The translations under genes were made by a program, and so were the position numbers. Below, one piece after another: positions 1 to 5,097 of a DNA stretch of 5,097 nucleotides; the stretch's first letter is position 1; each line of letters starts with the position of its first letter. Where the stretch lies: contig CAYXVU010000329.1 in NCBI GenBank assembly GCA_964468725.1, positions 1 through 5,097 on the forward strand, given 5' to 3'. Source of the stretch: CAYXVU01 sp964468725 (GTDB lineage Bacteria > Acidobacteriota > Blastocatellia > UBA7656). The notes under the pieces were generated by a model, which did not search any database, had not been told where the DNA came from, and saw nothing but the letters and a program-made list of their open reading frames with translations.

Positions 1-2465
1 CTGGCGTTGACATCGGGCGGCAGAATCTCGATGCCCTGTGCGCGCGCTTCGTTGATGTACTTGACGACTTTCGCCGTGTTGTTCAATTCGTTCGACAGCA
101 CCGCCGCCCAGAAATGGGTTGGATGATGCGCTTTCAAGTAGGCGGTTTGATAAGCCAAATATCCATACGAAAAACTATGCGCGCGATTGAAAGCATAGTC
201 GGCGAAGCCTTCAAAGCTTTGCCACAACTTCTCCAATTTGGACTTATCGTGCCCGCGTTCGGTCGCCTGCTGGATGAATTTTTCTTTGTGTTTGTCTAGT
301 TCTTCGCGCTTTTTCTTACCCATCGCCCGGCGCACGAGGTCGGCTTCACCGAGCGAATACCCCGCGAGTTTTTGAAAGACGGACATCAACTGCTCTTGAT
401 AGGTCAAGATGCCGAGCGTGTTCTCCATGACCTCTTTGAGTTCGGCGAAGTCGTAGCGTACCCGCTTTCTGCCATGCCGCCGATCAATGAAATCGTCAAT
501 CATTCCCGAATCAATCGGGCCTGGACGATACAGAGCGTTGAGCGCCGACAGGTCTTCCAGTCCTTCCGGTTTGAGACGCCGACAGATGTCTTTCATTCCT
601 GAACTTTCGAATTGGAAGATCGCCTCGGTCTTGCCCTCTGCAAAGAGTTGCAAAGCCTCTTTATCATCGAGCGGGATGGCGCTCAGATCGAGTTTAGCGC
701 CGGTTTCGCGTTCGAGCGATTGCAAACAGTCTTCGATGATCGTCAGCGTGGTGAGCGCCAGAAAATCCATCTTCAACATGCCGACCTGTTCGAGGTCGGT
801 CATGGTGTACTGCGTGGTGATTTCATCGCGCGAGGTCTTCGACACGGGTACCAGTTCATGTAGCGGTTTGGGTGAAATCACCACGCCTGCTGCGTGCACA
901 GAGGTGTGCCGCGAACAGCCTTCCAACCGGCGGGCGATTTCGATGACCTCTTTGACGCGAGGGTCGGCGTCAATGGCTTTCTTGAGATCGGGATTCTGTT
1001 TGATAGCGTCTTCGATGGAGACGTTCCGACCGCGCACCGGAGGCGGAATCATCTTGGCGATTTTGTCCACTTCGGCATAGGGCATTTCGAGGGCGCGCCC
1101 AACGTCTTTGATGGCGGCCTTCGAAGCCATCGTTCCGAAGGTGCTGATCTGTGCCACATGATCGCGGCCATAGTAGTCGGCGACGTAATCAATCACCTGT
1201 TGGCGACCGCGCACGCAGAAATCAATATCAATGTCGGGCATCGAAACCCGTTCGGGATTCAAAAAGCGTTCGAAGAGCAAGTCGTATTGCAACGGGTCAA
1301 TATCGGTGATTTGCAAGGCATAGGCGACAATCGAACCCGCCGCGCTCCCTCTGCCGGGGCCGACCGGGATGTGATGATTTTTGGCGTACTTGATAAAGTC
1401 CCAGACGATCAGAAAATAACCGGCGAAGCCCATCTGCACAATGACGTTGATCTCGTGTTCGAGGCGGGCGCGATAGTCGTCATAGTCGTGTTTGCGGTTA
1501 GGCTGATTCTTGATTGCTTGCCAGCGCTCTTCTAACCCTTGATCGGTCATCTTGGCAAAGTAGGTGTCAATCGTCTCGCCTTCCGGCACGCGATATTGAG
1601 GCAGGTGATTGGTGCCTTTGGGCAATTGCAACTCACACATCTCGGCAATGCGCACGGTGTTGAGCAGGGCTTCCGGCAAATCTTTGCCAAACAGCAGCCA
1701 CATCTCTTTGGCCGAACGGACGTAGAACTCGCCCTCTTTATATTTGAGGCCGCGCTTCTCATTGACCGTTTTGCCTGCGCCGATGCAGACCAAAATATCG
1801 TGTGCGCGCCAGTCGTCGCGGTTCAGATAATGGCAATCGTTGGTCGCCGCCAGCGGGATGCCGGTCTTTTTCGACAATTCGATCATGCCGGGAATGACCG
1901 TGCCGACCTCTTCATCGAGTCCATGATTTTGTACTTCGAGAAAATAGTTGCCGCGTCCGAAAATCTCTTCGAACTCTTTGGCCCGCCGCGCAGCCTCATC
2001 GAATTTTCCGGTCAGCAACAACGAGGAAGGCACGCCTGACAGGCAAGCCGAAAGCCCGACAATTCCCTCTGAATGCTCGGCAAGCAGGTCTTTATCAATG
2101 CGCGGTTTGTAGTAGTAGCCTTCGGTGAACGAGAAGGACGAGAGCTTGACGAGGTTTTGATAGCCTTGAAAATTTTTCGCCAGCAGGATGATGTGATTCA
2201 TGCCGCGCTCAGTTCCTTCTTCGCCGCGATCCGTGCGCTTGCCCTTTGCGATGTAGGCTTCGATGCCGACGATGGGCTTGATGCCGCTCTCTTTCATCTG
2301 GTTGTAGAAAGAGATTGCGCCATAGAGATTGCCGTGATCGGTGACCGCAATGGCGCGGGCCTTCATCTCTTGCGCGCGTTTGGCGAGCGGTTTGATTTGA
2401 ATCGCGCCGTCGAGCAAGCTGAAATCACTGTGCAGGTGTAAATGTACAAAATCTTTTTCGTCCAT
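1..2465 (-). CDS. dnaE: DNA polymerase III alpha subunit (DnaE), N-terminal 821 residues, cut by the window edge
   Basis: This is the catalytic subunit of the replicative DNA polymerase III holoenzyme (cytoplasmic, C-family polymerase). I translated the minus strand by hand from the ATG at 2465-2463 and found 821 uninterrupted codons, with the C-terminal part beyond position 1. The order is an N-terminal PHP domain (about residues 6-215, HLHLHSD at 8-14, TDHGN at 42-46, NDCHY at 209-213), then the polymerase palm with GPGRGSAAGS (369-378) and PDIDIDF (410-416). The catalytic aspartates are predicted as D411, D413 and D567 (KMDFL), matching E. coli D401, D403 and D555. Next come the thumb/fingers motifs ALYRPGP (645-651), TYQEQ (688-692) and FNRAHSFSYG (759-768). 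The family is usually about 1,150-1,200 residues, so the remaining fingers, beta-clamp-binding and OB-fold parts (about 350 residues) are missing only because of the window. The start is chosen because family homology begins at once (KDFVHLH). Only a weak GAGAG lies upstream (2472-2468), and an in-frame TTG five codons earlier is a less likely start. Identity is very secure. Confidence 0.97.
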   Translation of the reverse strand, partial: MDEKDFVHLHLHSDFSLLDGAIQIKPLAKRAQEMKARAIAVTDHGNLYGAISFYNQMKESGIKPIVGIEAYIAKGKRTDRGEEGTERGMNHIILLAKNFQGYQNLVKLSSFSFTEGYYYKPRIDKDLLAEHSEGIVGLSACLSGVPSSLLLTGKFDEAARRAKEFEEIFGRGNYFLEVQNHGLDEEVGTVIPGMIELSKKTGIPLAATNDCHYLNRDDWRAHDILVCIGAGKTVNEKRGLKYKEGEFYVRSAKEMWLLFGKDLPEALLNTVRIAEMCELQLPKGTNHLPQYRVPEGETIDTYFAKMTDQGLEERWQAIKNQPNRKHDYDDYRARLEHEINVIVQMGFAGYFLIVWDFIKYAKNHHIPVGPGRGSAAGSIVAYALQITDIDPLQYDLLFERFLNPERVSMPDIDIDFCVRGRQQVIDYVADYYGRDHVAQISTFGTMASKAAIKDVGRALEMPYAEVDKIAKMIPPPVRGRNVSIEDAIKQNPDLKKAIDADPRVKEVIEIARRLEGCSRHTSVHAAGVVISPKPLHELVPVSKTSRDEITTQYTMTDLEQVGMLKMDFLALTTLTIIEDCLQSLERETGAKLDLSAIPLDDKEALQLFAEGKTEAIFQFESSGMKDICRRLKPEGLEDLSALNALYRPGPIDSGMIDDFIDRRHGRKRVRYDFAELKEVMENTLGILTYQEQLMSVFQKLAGYSLGEADLVRRAMGKKKREELDKHKEKFIQQATERGHDKSKLEKLWQSFEGFADYAFNRAHSFSYGYLAYQTAYLKAHHPTHFWAAVLSNELNNTAKVVKYINEARAQGIEILPPDVNA

Positions 2466-2624
2466 AGCTCTCTGTATCAACGACCGGCTTTGGCGCTGTG
2501 AAGGGGCACGCGCAAGCCGAGAAGCAATCTGTTGGCCGCGTCTTCTTCCTGCCTGAAAACGCTCATTCTGCACGCCGATGATTGGGTGAACCGTTGCGCT
2601 CTTGCGATTTGCGTTTTGGGTTTA

Positions 2625-2654
2625 TTGAAAGACCAACGCGGCGGGCAATATAGC
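2625..2654 (+). promoter_or_regulatory. Candidate sigma70-type promoter for the plus-strand operon
   Basis: TTGAAA (2625-2630, 5 of 6 matches to TTGACA) is followed after 18 bases by TATAGC (2649-2654, 4 of 6 but lacking the important final T). It shares its AT-rich core with the minus-strand candidate, so the two would be overlapping divergent promoters. Transcription from here would run through the hairpin cluster before the first gene, giving a leader of over 200 bases. A weaker alternative closer to the gene is TTGCTC (2816-2821) with GATTAT (2841-2846), 19 bases apart. Both are weak calls. Confidence 0.2.
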
Positions 2655-2676
2655 ATGGCGTCTGTCCGCCTGTACA
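2647..2676 (-). promoter_or_regulatory. Candidate sigma70-type promoter for dnaE
   Basis: Read on the minus strand, TGTACA (2676-2671, 4 of 6 matches to TTGACA) is followed after 18 bases by TATATT (2652-2647, 5 of 6 matches to TATAAT). The bases TGC directly before the -10 box give an extended -10 (TGN). Transcription would start near 2640, leaving a dnaE leader of roughly 175 bases. This is a by-eye match only, and promoter consensus in this lineage may differ. Confidence 0.3.
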
Positions 2677-2687
2677 CCACGAGTGGT
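2676..2687. repeat. Short palindrome ACCAC-GA-GTGGT, possible operator
   Basis: Five-base perfect arms (2676-2680 and 2683-2687) flank a 2-base centre. It abuts the candidate minus-strand -35 hexamer, a position where a repressor or activator could act on dnaE or on both divergent transcripts. A 5+5 palindrome of this size can easily occur by chance, and I do not recognise a known regulator's site. Confidence 0.25.
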
Positions 2688-2719
2688 AGCGATGAAAGCC
2701 AGTCTGCCCAATATCTTGA

Positions 2720-2754
2720 AGGCTGAGCCGCCCCTGACTGGCGCGGCTCAGCCT
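2720..2754. repeat. Perfect 12-bp inverted repeat (GC-rich hairpin)
   Basis: The arm AGGCTGAGCCGC (2720-2731) is the exact reverse complement of GCGGCTCAGCCT (2743-2754), around an 11-base loop. No T-run follows on the plus strand and only short Ts follow on the minus strand. No gene ends here, since both neighbours start facing away, so an ordinary intrinsic terminator is unlikely. It would fold in the leader RNA of the plus-strand operon if transcription starts upstream. It could instead be a dispersed intergenic repeat or a protein-binding palindrome. The inverted repeat itself is certain; its role is unknown. Confidence 0.75.
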
Positions 2755-2759
2755 CCGAT

Positions 2760-2790
2760 GCGGTCAGTCCGGGCGAGCTGACCGCTCGCC
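2760..2790. repeat. Two overlapping, mutually exclusive inverted repeats
   Basis: GCGGTCAG (2760-2767) is perfectly complementary to CTGACCGC (2778-2785), with a 10-base loop. GGCGAGC (2772-2778) is perfectly complementary to GCTCGCC (2784-2790), with a 5-base loop. The two stems share bases, so only one can form at a time. The left arm GTCAG can also pair with CTGAC in the loop of the upstream hairpin (2734-2738), and GGCGAGC can pair with the second GCTCGCC at 2818-2824. This looks like a leader with alternative folds, but no known riboswitch or attenuator class is recognised. Confidence 0.55.
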
Positions 2791-2874
2791 GCCGTCTAGT
2801 GCCGCTCACAGATTTTTGCTCGCCGCGCTGCGGAAACCCTGATTATGCTGACTGCCGGACTGAAATTTTCTTTC

Positions 2875-2883
2875 GGAGAGGAG
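2875..2883 (+). promoter_or_regulatory. Shine-Dalgarno site that fixes the start of the secreted protein
   Basis: GGAGAGGAG ends 6 bases before the ATG at 2890. It decides between that ATG and the in-frame ATG at 2845, which has no good ribosome-binding site and would place a polar extension ahead of the signal peptide. Confidence 0.8.
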
Positions 2884-2889
2884 ACAGAG

Positions 2890-3330
2890 ATGAAAAAGAT
2901 TATTGGTTTGATATTGGCAACGTGTGCGGCGCTGTTATGGACAGCAACGGCTGCGGTTTGGGCGGGAAACAGTGACGCGGACGCAGCGCGCGTGCCGCTG
3001 GAAAACTATTTGAAAGCGCACGCCACCGGCGAAGGCGAGTACATCCGCAAAGCCTTTCACCCGGACGCGAAGATCATGTCGTACCGAGACGGCAAATTCC
3101 AGCAACTGACCGCCGCCGAATTCGCCGCGCGTTTTTCTGGCAAGCCCGCTGCCGACGAAGCGCAACGCAAACGGCGCATCGTCAATCTCGACATCGTCGG
3201 CAATACGGCGACCGCCAAGATCGAATTGGATTATCCGAATGCCCTCATTACCGACTACATGGCGCTGATGAAGATTGACGGCGAGTGGAAGATCGTCAAT
3301 AAAATTTTTTATGTGGAACCGAGAAAGTAA
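2890..3330 (+). CDS. Secreted NTF2-like protein, putative lumazine-binding family (146 aa)
   Basis: A small exported protein with an NTF2-like alpha+beta fold, resembling the putative lumazine-binding family (Lumazine_bd_2 type); its ligand and reaction are unknown. Residues 1-26 form a signal peptide: MKK, then a hydrophobic core (about 4-24), with a likely cut after VWA (24-26). The mature part begins with the helix typical of the fold (VPLENYLKAHATGEGEYI, 35-52), then AFHPDA (55-60), and ends in strands with DYMALMKIDGEWKIVNKIF (122-140), the family's characteristic closing motif. I see no obvious catalytic residues. A longer reading from 2845 is possible, but the strong ribosome-binding site and the signal peptide favour 2890. 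It is the first gene of the probable operon, and the next gene starts 15 bases after its stop codon. Family recognition is good; the family name does not prove lumazine binding here. Confidence 0.85.
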   Translation: MKKIIGLILATCAALLWTATAAVWAGNSDADAARVPLENYLKAHATGEGEYIRKAFHPDAKIMSYRDGKFQQLTAAEFAARFSGKPAADEAQRKRRIVNLDIVGNTATAKIELDYPNALITDYMALMKIDGEWKIVNKIFYVEPRK

Positions 3331-3335
3331 GGAGA
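3328..3335 (+). promoter_or_regulatory. Shine-Dalgarno site of the RidA-family gene, overlapping the upstream stop codon
   Basis: TAAGGAGA includes the TAA stop of the preceding gene and ends 10 bases before the ATG at 3346. Ribosomes finishing the secreted-protein gene would sit on this site, which fits co-translation within one operon. Confidence 0.75.
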
Positions 3336-3345
3336 AAATAGCCAA

Positions 3346-3771
3346 ATGTCTGCACCACACGATCCGATTGCGGCGCGTCCGCAACCTACGTTTCTGAACC
3401 CTTCCACCTTGGCCAAACCGCCCGGCTATACGCACGTGGTTACCGCGCGTGGCAAAACGATCTACGTCGCCGGACAGGTTGCACTCAACGCGCAGGGAGA
3501 GACGGTCGGCAAAGGCGATTTTCGCGCCCAGTCCGAGCAGGTATTCGAAAATTTGCAGATGGCTTTGCAGGCGGCAGGCGCAAGCTTCCATGATGTTGTG
3601 AAGATGAATACCTACGTGCTCGACTTGTCGCAATTGATGGCCTTTCGTGAAGTTCGGGATCGCTATGTCAATACCGAGAACCCACCGGCCAGCACGCTGG
3701 TGCAAGTCTCGAAGCTGTTCCGGGAAGAGTTCTTGCTGGAAATCGAAGTGATTGCCGTTGTCGCCGAATGA
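3346..3771 (+). CDS. RidA/YjgF/YER057c/UK114-family protein without the usual active-site arginine (141 aa)
   Basis: A cytoplasmic Rid-superfamily protein. Classical RidA (Rid1) members hydrolyse reactive enamine/imine intermediates, such as those made by PLP-dependent dehydratases, and act as trimers. Family features seen are YVAGQVALNAQG (40-51), a central helix with QSEQVFENLQMALQAAGAS (62-80), VVKMNTYVLDL (84-94), and the closing FLLEIEVIAVV (129-139). At the place where Rid1 proteins have PARS/PART, this protein reads PAST (114-117), so the key arginine (Arg105 in E. coli) is replaced by Ser116, codon AGC at 3691-3693. That places it with the Rid groups lacking the arginine, for which imine deaminase activity is not expected and the function is mostly unknown. 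An N-terminal extension of about 15 residues precedes the domain. The length is close to the family's usual 125-135 residues. The dehydrogenase gene follows after 21 bases. Confidence 0.93.
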   Translation: MSAPHDPIAARPQPTFLNPSTLAKPPGYTHVVTARGKTIYVAGQVALNAQGETVGKGDFRAQSEQVFENLQMALQAAGASFHDVVKMNTYVLDLSQLMAFREVRDRYVNTENPPASTLVQVSKLFREEFLLEIEVIAVVAE

Positions 3772-3792
3772 CGAGTTAAAAAGAGAGCGCCG

Positions 3793-4707
3793 ATGAAAGA
3801 ACGCTTGGGGTTGATCGGAATAGGCAGGATGGGACGGCCTATGGCAATCAGTCTGCTTGATGCCGGATGGGCATTGCGCGTTTATAACCGCACGCCGGAA
3901 AAGAGTGCCGCGTTATGTGAGCAAGGAGCAGAATCGGTCTACGTGCCTTGCGATGTCGTCGAGCCAGGCGGCATCGTCATTACGATGGTCTCCGATGACG
4001 AAGCCTTGAAAGAGGTCACGTTCGGCGCGCAAGGATTTGGCGAGCGACTTGGGCAGGGCGGCATACACCTTTCCATGAGTACCCTATCTCCTGCTCTGGC
4101 TGAGCAGTTGGCCGCATATCACGCGGCACGGGGCGGCCACTATGTTGCCGCTCCGGTATTTGGCAGACCGGAAGCCGCTGCCGCGCGCAAGCTATGGATT
4201 TGTCTGTCCGGTGATGAGGCAGCCAAAAGCCGCGTGCGGCCTCTGTTATCTACATTAGGGCAAGGGATATTCGATTTCGGTCTTGCTCCTGCTGCGGCGC
4301 ATGTAGTCAAACTTGCAGGCAATCTCTTACTGGTAACGGCTATCGAGGCGATGGCCGAGGCCTTAACCTTAGCGGAGGGCCATCATCTCGATAGCCAACA
4401 GGTGGCAGAGATGCTTACCCAAACCATCTTTGCTTGCCCGGTCTATCAAAGTTATTCGCGGACTCTCACGGAGAAACGCTATCAGCCAGCCGGATTTTCG
4501 GTGGCATTGGCTTTGAAAGATGTCAGCCTGATGCACGAGGCCGCGCACTCTGTCGGGCTATTGCTGCCTGCAACTCGATTGGTCAAGGAGCGCTTGCGCG
4601 AAGCCGTCTCGCAAGGATACGCGGAATTTGATTGTGCGGCGCTGGTGCTTGGCCTTGCCGTCAGCGACAATAAAGACGCACCTCCTGTAAGCGCAAAAAC
4701 CGGATGA
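3793..4707 (+). CDS. NAD(P)-dependent oxidoreductase, beta-hydroxyacid dehydrogenase / 6-phosphogluconate dehydrogenase-like family (304 aa)
   Basis: This is a cytoplasmic dehydrogenase of the family that includes 3-hydroxyisobutyrate dehydrogenase and glyoxylate/succinic semialdehyde reductase. The N-terminal Rossmann domain carries GIGRMGRPM (9-17), and NRT (32-34) at the end of the second strand suggests NADP(H) preference through Arg33. The substrate-binding loop is SMSTLSP (94-100). APVFGRPEAAAA (120-131) is typical of one uncharacterised branch of the family. The C-terminal helical domain has HVVKLAGN (170-177) with the predicted catalytic Lys173 and Asn177, then LKDVSL (241-246) with the conserved Lys242-Asp243. 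Length is normal (about 290-310 residues). The presence of Lys173 argues against an imine reductase, which lacks this lysine. The ribosome-binding site is modest (AAGAGAG just upstream). Its last bases overlap the start of the sensor kinase gene. Codon use is less biased than in its neighbours (3 ATA, 6 TTA and 3 CTA codons). The substrate cannot be predicted. Confidence 0.93.
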   Translation: MKERLGLIGIGRMGRPMAISLLDAGWALRVYNRTPEKSAALCEQGAESVYVPCDVVEPGGIVITMVSDDEALKEVTFGAQGFGERLGQGGIHLSMSTLSPALAEQLAAYHAARGGHYVAAPVFGRPEAAAARKLWICLSGDEAAKSRVRPLLSTLGQGIFDFGLAPAAAHVVKLAGNLLLVTAIEAMAEALTLAEGHHLDSQQVAEMLTQTIFACPVYQSYSRTLTEKRYQPAGFSVALALKDVSLMHEAAHSVGLLLPATRLVKERLREAVSQGYAEFDCAALVLGLAVSDNKDAPPVSAKTG

Positions 4708-5097
4708 AGGATGCAACTGCAACAACCGCAGATGGGAATCGGCGCTCACCACCTTTCTGGCTGGTGCAATTGACCGGCTGGAGCATTTACGGTCTGACCG
4801 TCTTTATCGCCTTTCTGGCAGTTTTGCAGCCCGGGCGTAGCGTCTTGCGTTTATTGGTCGTCAAAGTGGTCAAAGCGCTCACCGGCTGTTTGCTGACTTG
4901 GTTGTTGCGCTGGCTCTATCAACGTCTGTGGCGACGATCACTTTCGTTTCGCCTGCTCGGACTGGCGGCGGTCATCGCTTCACCCTGTTTCGGCATCATC
5001 TGGGTATTGAGCTATCAACTGACGCTTGCGCTTCTCTATGGTACGCCCATCAACTGGACGGCATCACCCGGCGACGCGCTCGATTTCTGGCGCGTCG
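4704..5097 (+). CDS. Putative LytS/YehU-type sensor histidine kinase, N-terminal membrane part, cut by the window edge
   Basis: The frame is open from the ATG at 4704 to the right edge (131 codons). After a short polar start, the protein has FWLVQLTGW (18-26), a motif common at the N-terminus of LytS-type (His_kinase, PF06580) membrane sensor kinases that pair with LytTR response regulators. Hydrophobic segments follow at about 18-42, 47-71 and 85-112, separated by basic stretches (YQRLWRR at 72-78), as expected for a multi-spanning membrane sensor. The kinase core with its histidine and ATP-binding domain would lie beyond the window, so the class is inferred from the N-terminus only. The start ATG overlaps the dehydrogenase stop (ATGA), and no clear Shine-Dalgarno site precedes it, which suggests translational coupling. 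A response regulator gene may follow. Alternatively it could be another multi-pass membrane protein. Confidence 0.7.
   Translation, partial: MKDATATTADGNRRSPPFWLVQLTGWSIYGLTVFIAFLAVLQPGRSVLRLLVVKVVKALTGCLLTWLLRWLYQRLWRRSLSFRLLGLAAVIASPCFGIIWVLSYQLTLALLYGTPINWTASPGDALDFWRV

Larger units (their letters stand above)
2466..2889. other. Divergent intergenic region between dnaE and the plus-strand operon
   Basis: These 424 bases lie between the starts of two divergently read genes, so they should contain promoters for both. The half near dnaE (about 2466-2700) has AT-richer patches with candidate promoter hexamers in each orientation. The other half (about 2720-2830) is GC-rich and dominated by inverted repeats. 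A 9-base direct repeat, GCTCGCCGC, occurs at 2784-2792 and 2818-2826, with a run of five T (2813-2817) just before the second copy. Open frames exist on both strands (for example 2532-2726 plus and 2477-2809 minus), but their translations show no recognisable domain and read like random protein. I see no tRNA, riboswitch class or mobile-element end that I can name. Confidence 0.75.

Noticed and set aside
894..1535. Long plus-strand open frame of 213 codons opposite dnaE (with others at 114-299, 372-602, 487-1080, 612-863, 1539-2039 and 2073-2441)
   Set aside because: All lie antisense to the well-conserved dnaE reading frame. Their translations show no family motif, and such mirror frames are common opposite GC-rich coding sequence.
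2532..2726. Plus-strand open frame of 64 codons ending inside the left arm of the hairpin at 2720, considered as a leader peptide
   Set aside because: There is no run of regulatory codons and no clear ribosome-binding site. Ending inside the hairpin is suggestive of attenuation but not enough to call a gene.
2720..2754. Intrinsic terminator at the 12-bp hairpin
   Set aside because: No T-run follows on the plus strand, and neither neighbouring gene ends here.
2477..2809. Minus-strand open frame of 110 codons in the intergenic region
   Set aside because: The translation is rich in Arg/Ser with no motif. It spans the inverted repeats and candidate promoters, and I see no convincing ribosome-binding site.
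2845..2889. Upstream in-frame ATG as the start of the secreted protein
   Set aside because: The strong GGAGAGGAG lies inside this stretch at the correct distance from the ATG at 2890, and the signal peptide begins there.
2935..3705. Minus-strand open frame of 256 codons
   Set aside because: It runs antisense through both the NTF2-like and RidA genes, which have clear family motifs and ribosome-binding sites. It has no recognisable domain.
3793..4707. Imine reductase assignment for the dehydrogenase, attractive because of the RidA neighbour
   Set aside because: Lys173 in the HVVKLAGN motif is the beta-hydroxyacid dehydrogenase catalytic lysine; imine reductases have another residue at this position.
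4434..4752. Alternative-frame open frames within the dehydrogenase gene (4434-4631 plus, 4482-4670 minus, 4558-4752 minus, 4140-4322 minus)
   Set aside because: They are shadows of the dehydrogenase reading frame with no motif of their own.

Overview
The window looks like a chromosomal segment from a Gram-negative-type bacterium of moderately high GC content. The proteins' wording (a DnaE beginning with an HLHLHSDFSLLDG-type motif, a small secreted lumazine-binding-like protein, a PAST-type RidA, and a histidine kinase starting FWLVQLTGW) suggests Acidobacteriota, perhaps class Blastocatellia. That assignment is recognition from memory, not a computed placement. I see no insertion sequence, phage gene, tRNA, rRNA or CRISPR array.

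Layout. Positions 1-2465 (minus strand) carry the first 821 codons of dnaE, the replicative DNA polymerase III alpha subunit, whose C-terminal part lies beyond the left edge. Positions 2466-2889 form a 424-base divergent intergenic region with weak candidate promoters in both directions, a small palindrome and a cluster of GC-rich hairpins. Positions 2890-4707 (plus strand) hold three closely spaced genes: a secreted NTF2-like/lumazine-binding-like protein, a RidA/YjgF-family protein, and an NAD(P)-dependent beta-hydroxyacid dehydrogenase-family oxidoreductase. Position 4704 to the right edge holds the N-terminal membrane part of a putative LytS-type sensor histidine kinase, whose start codon overlaps the dehydrogenase stop codon (ATGA).

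The four plus-strand genes have gaps of 15 and 21 bases and then a 4-base overlap, so they probably form one transcription unit read away from dnaE. RidA proteins and beta-hydroxyacid dehydrogenases are both small-metabolite enzymes, so a shared pathway or metabolite-damage role is possible, but no substrate can be read from the sequence. The translational link to a sensor kinase is the least expected part of the layout.

The window is mostly ordinary. I found no clear new biological system. The points most worth checking are the RidA lacking its usual arginine, the dehydrogenase-kinase coupling, the complete PHP metal site in DnaE, and the hairpin-rich leader.
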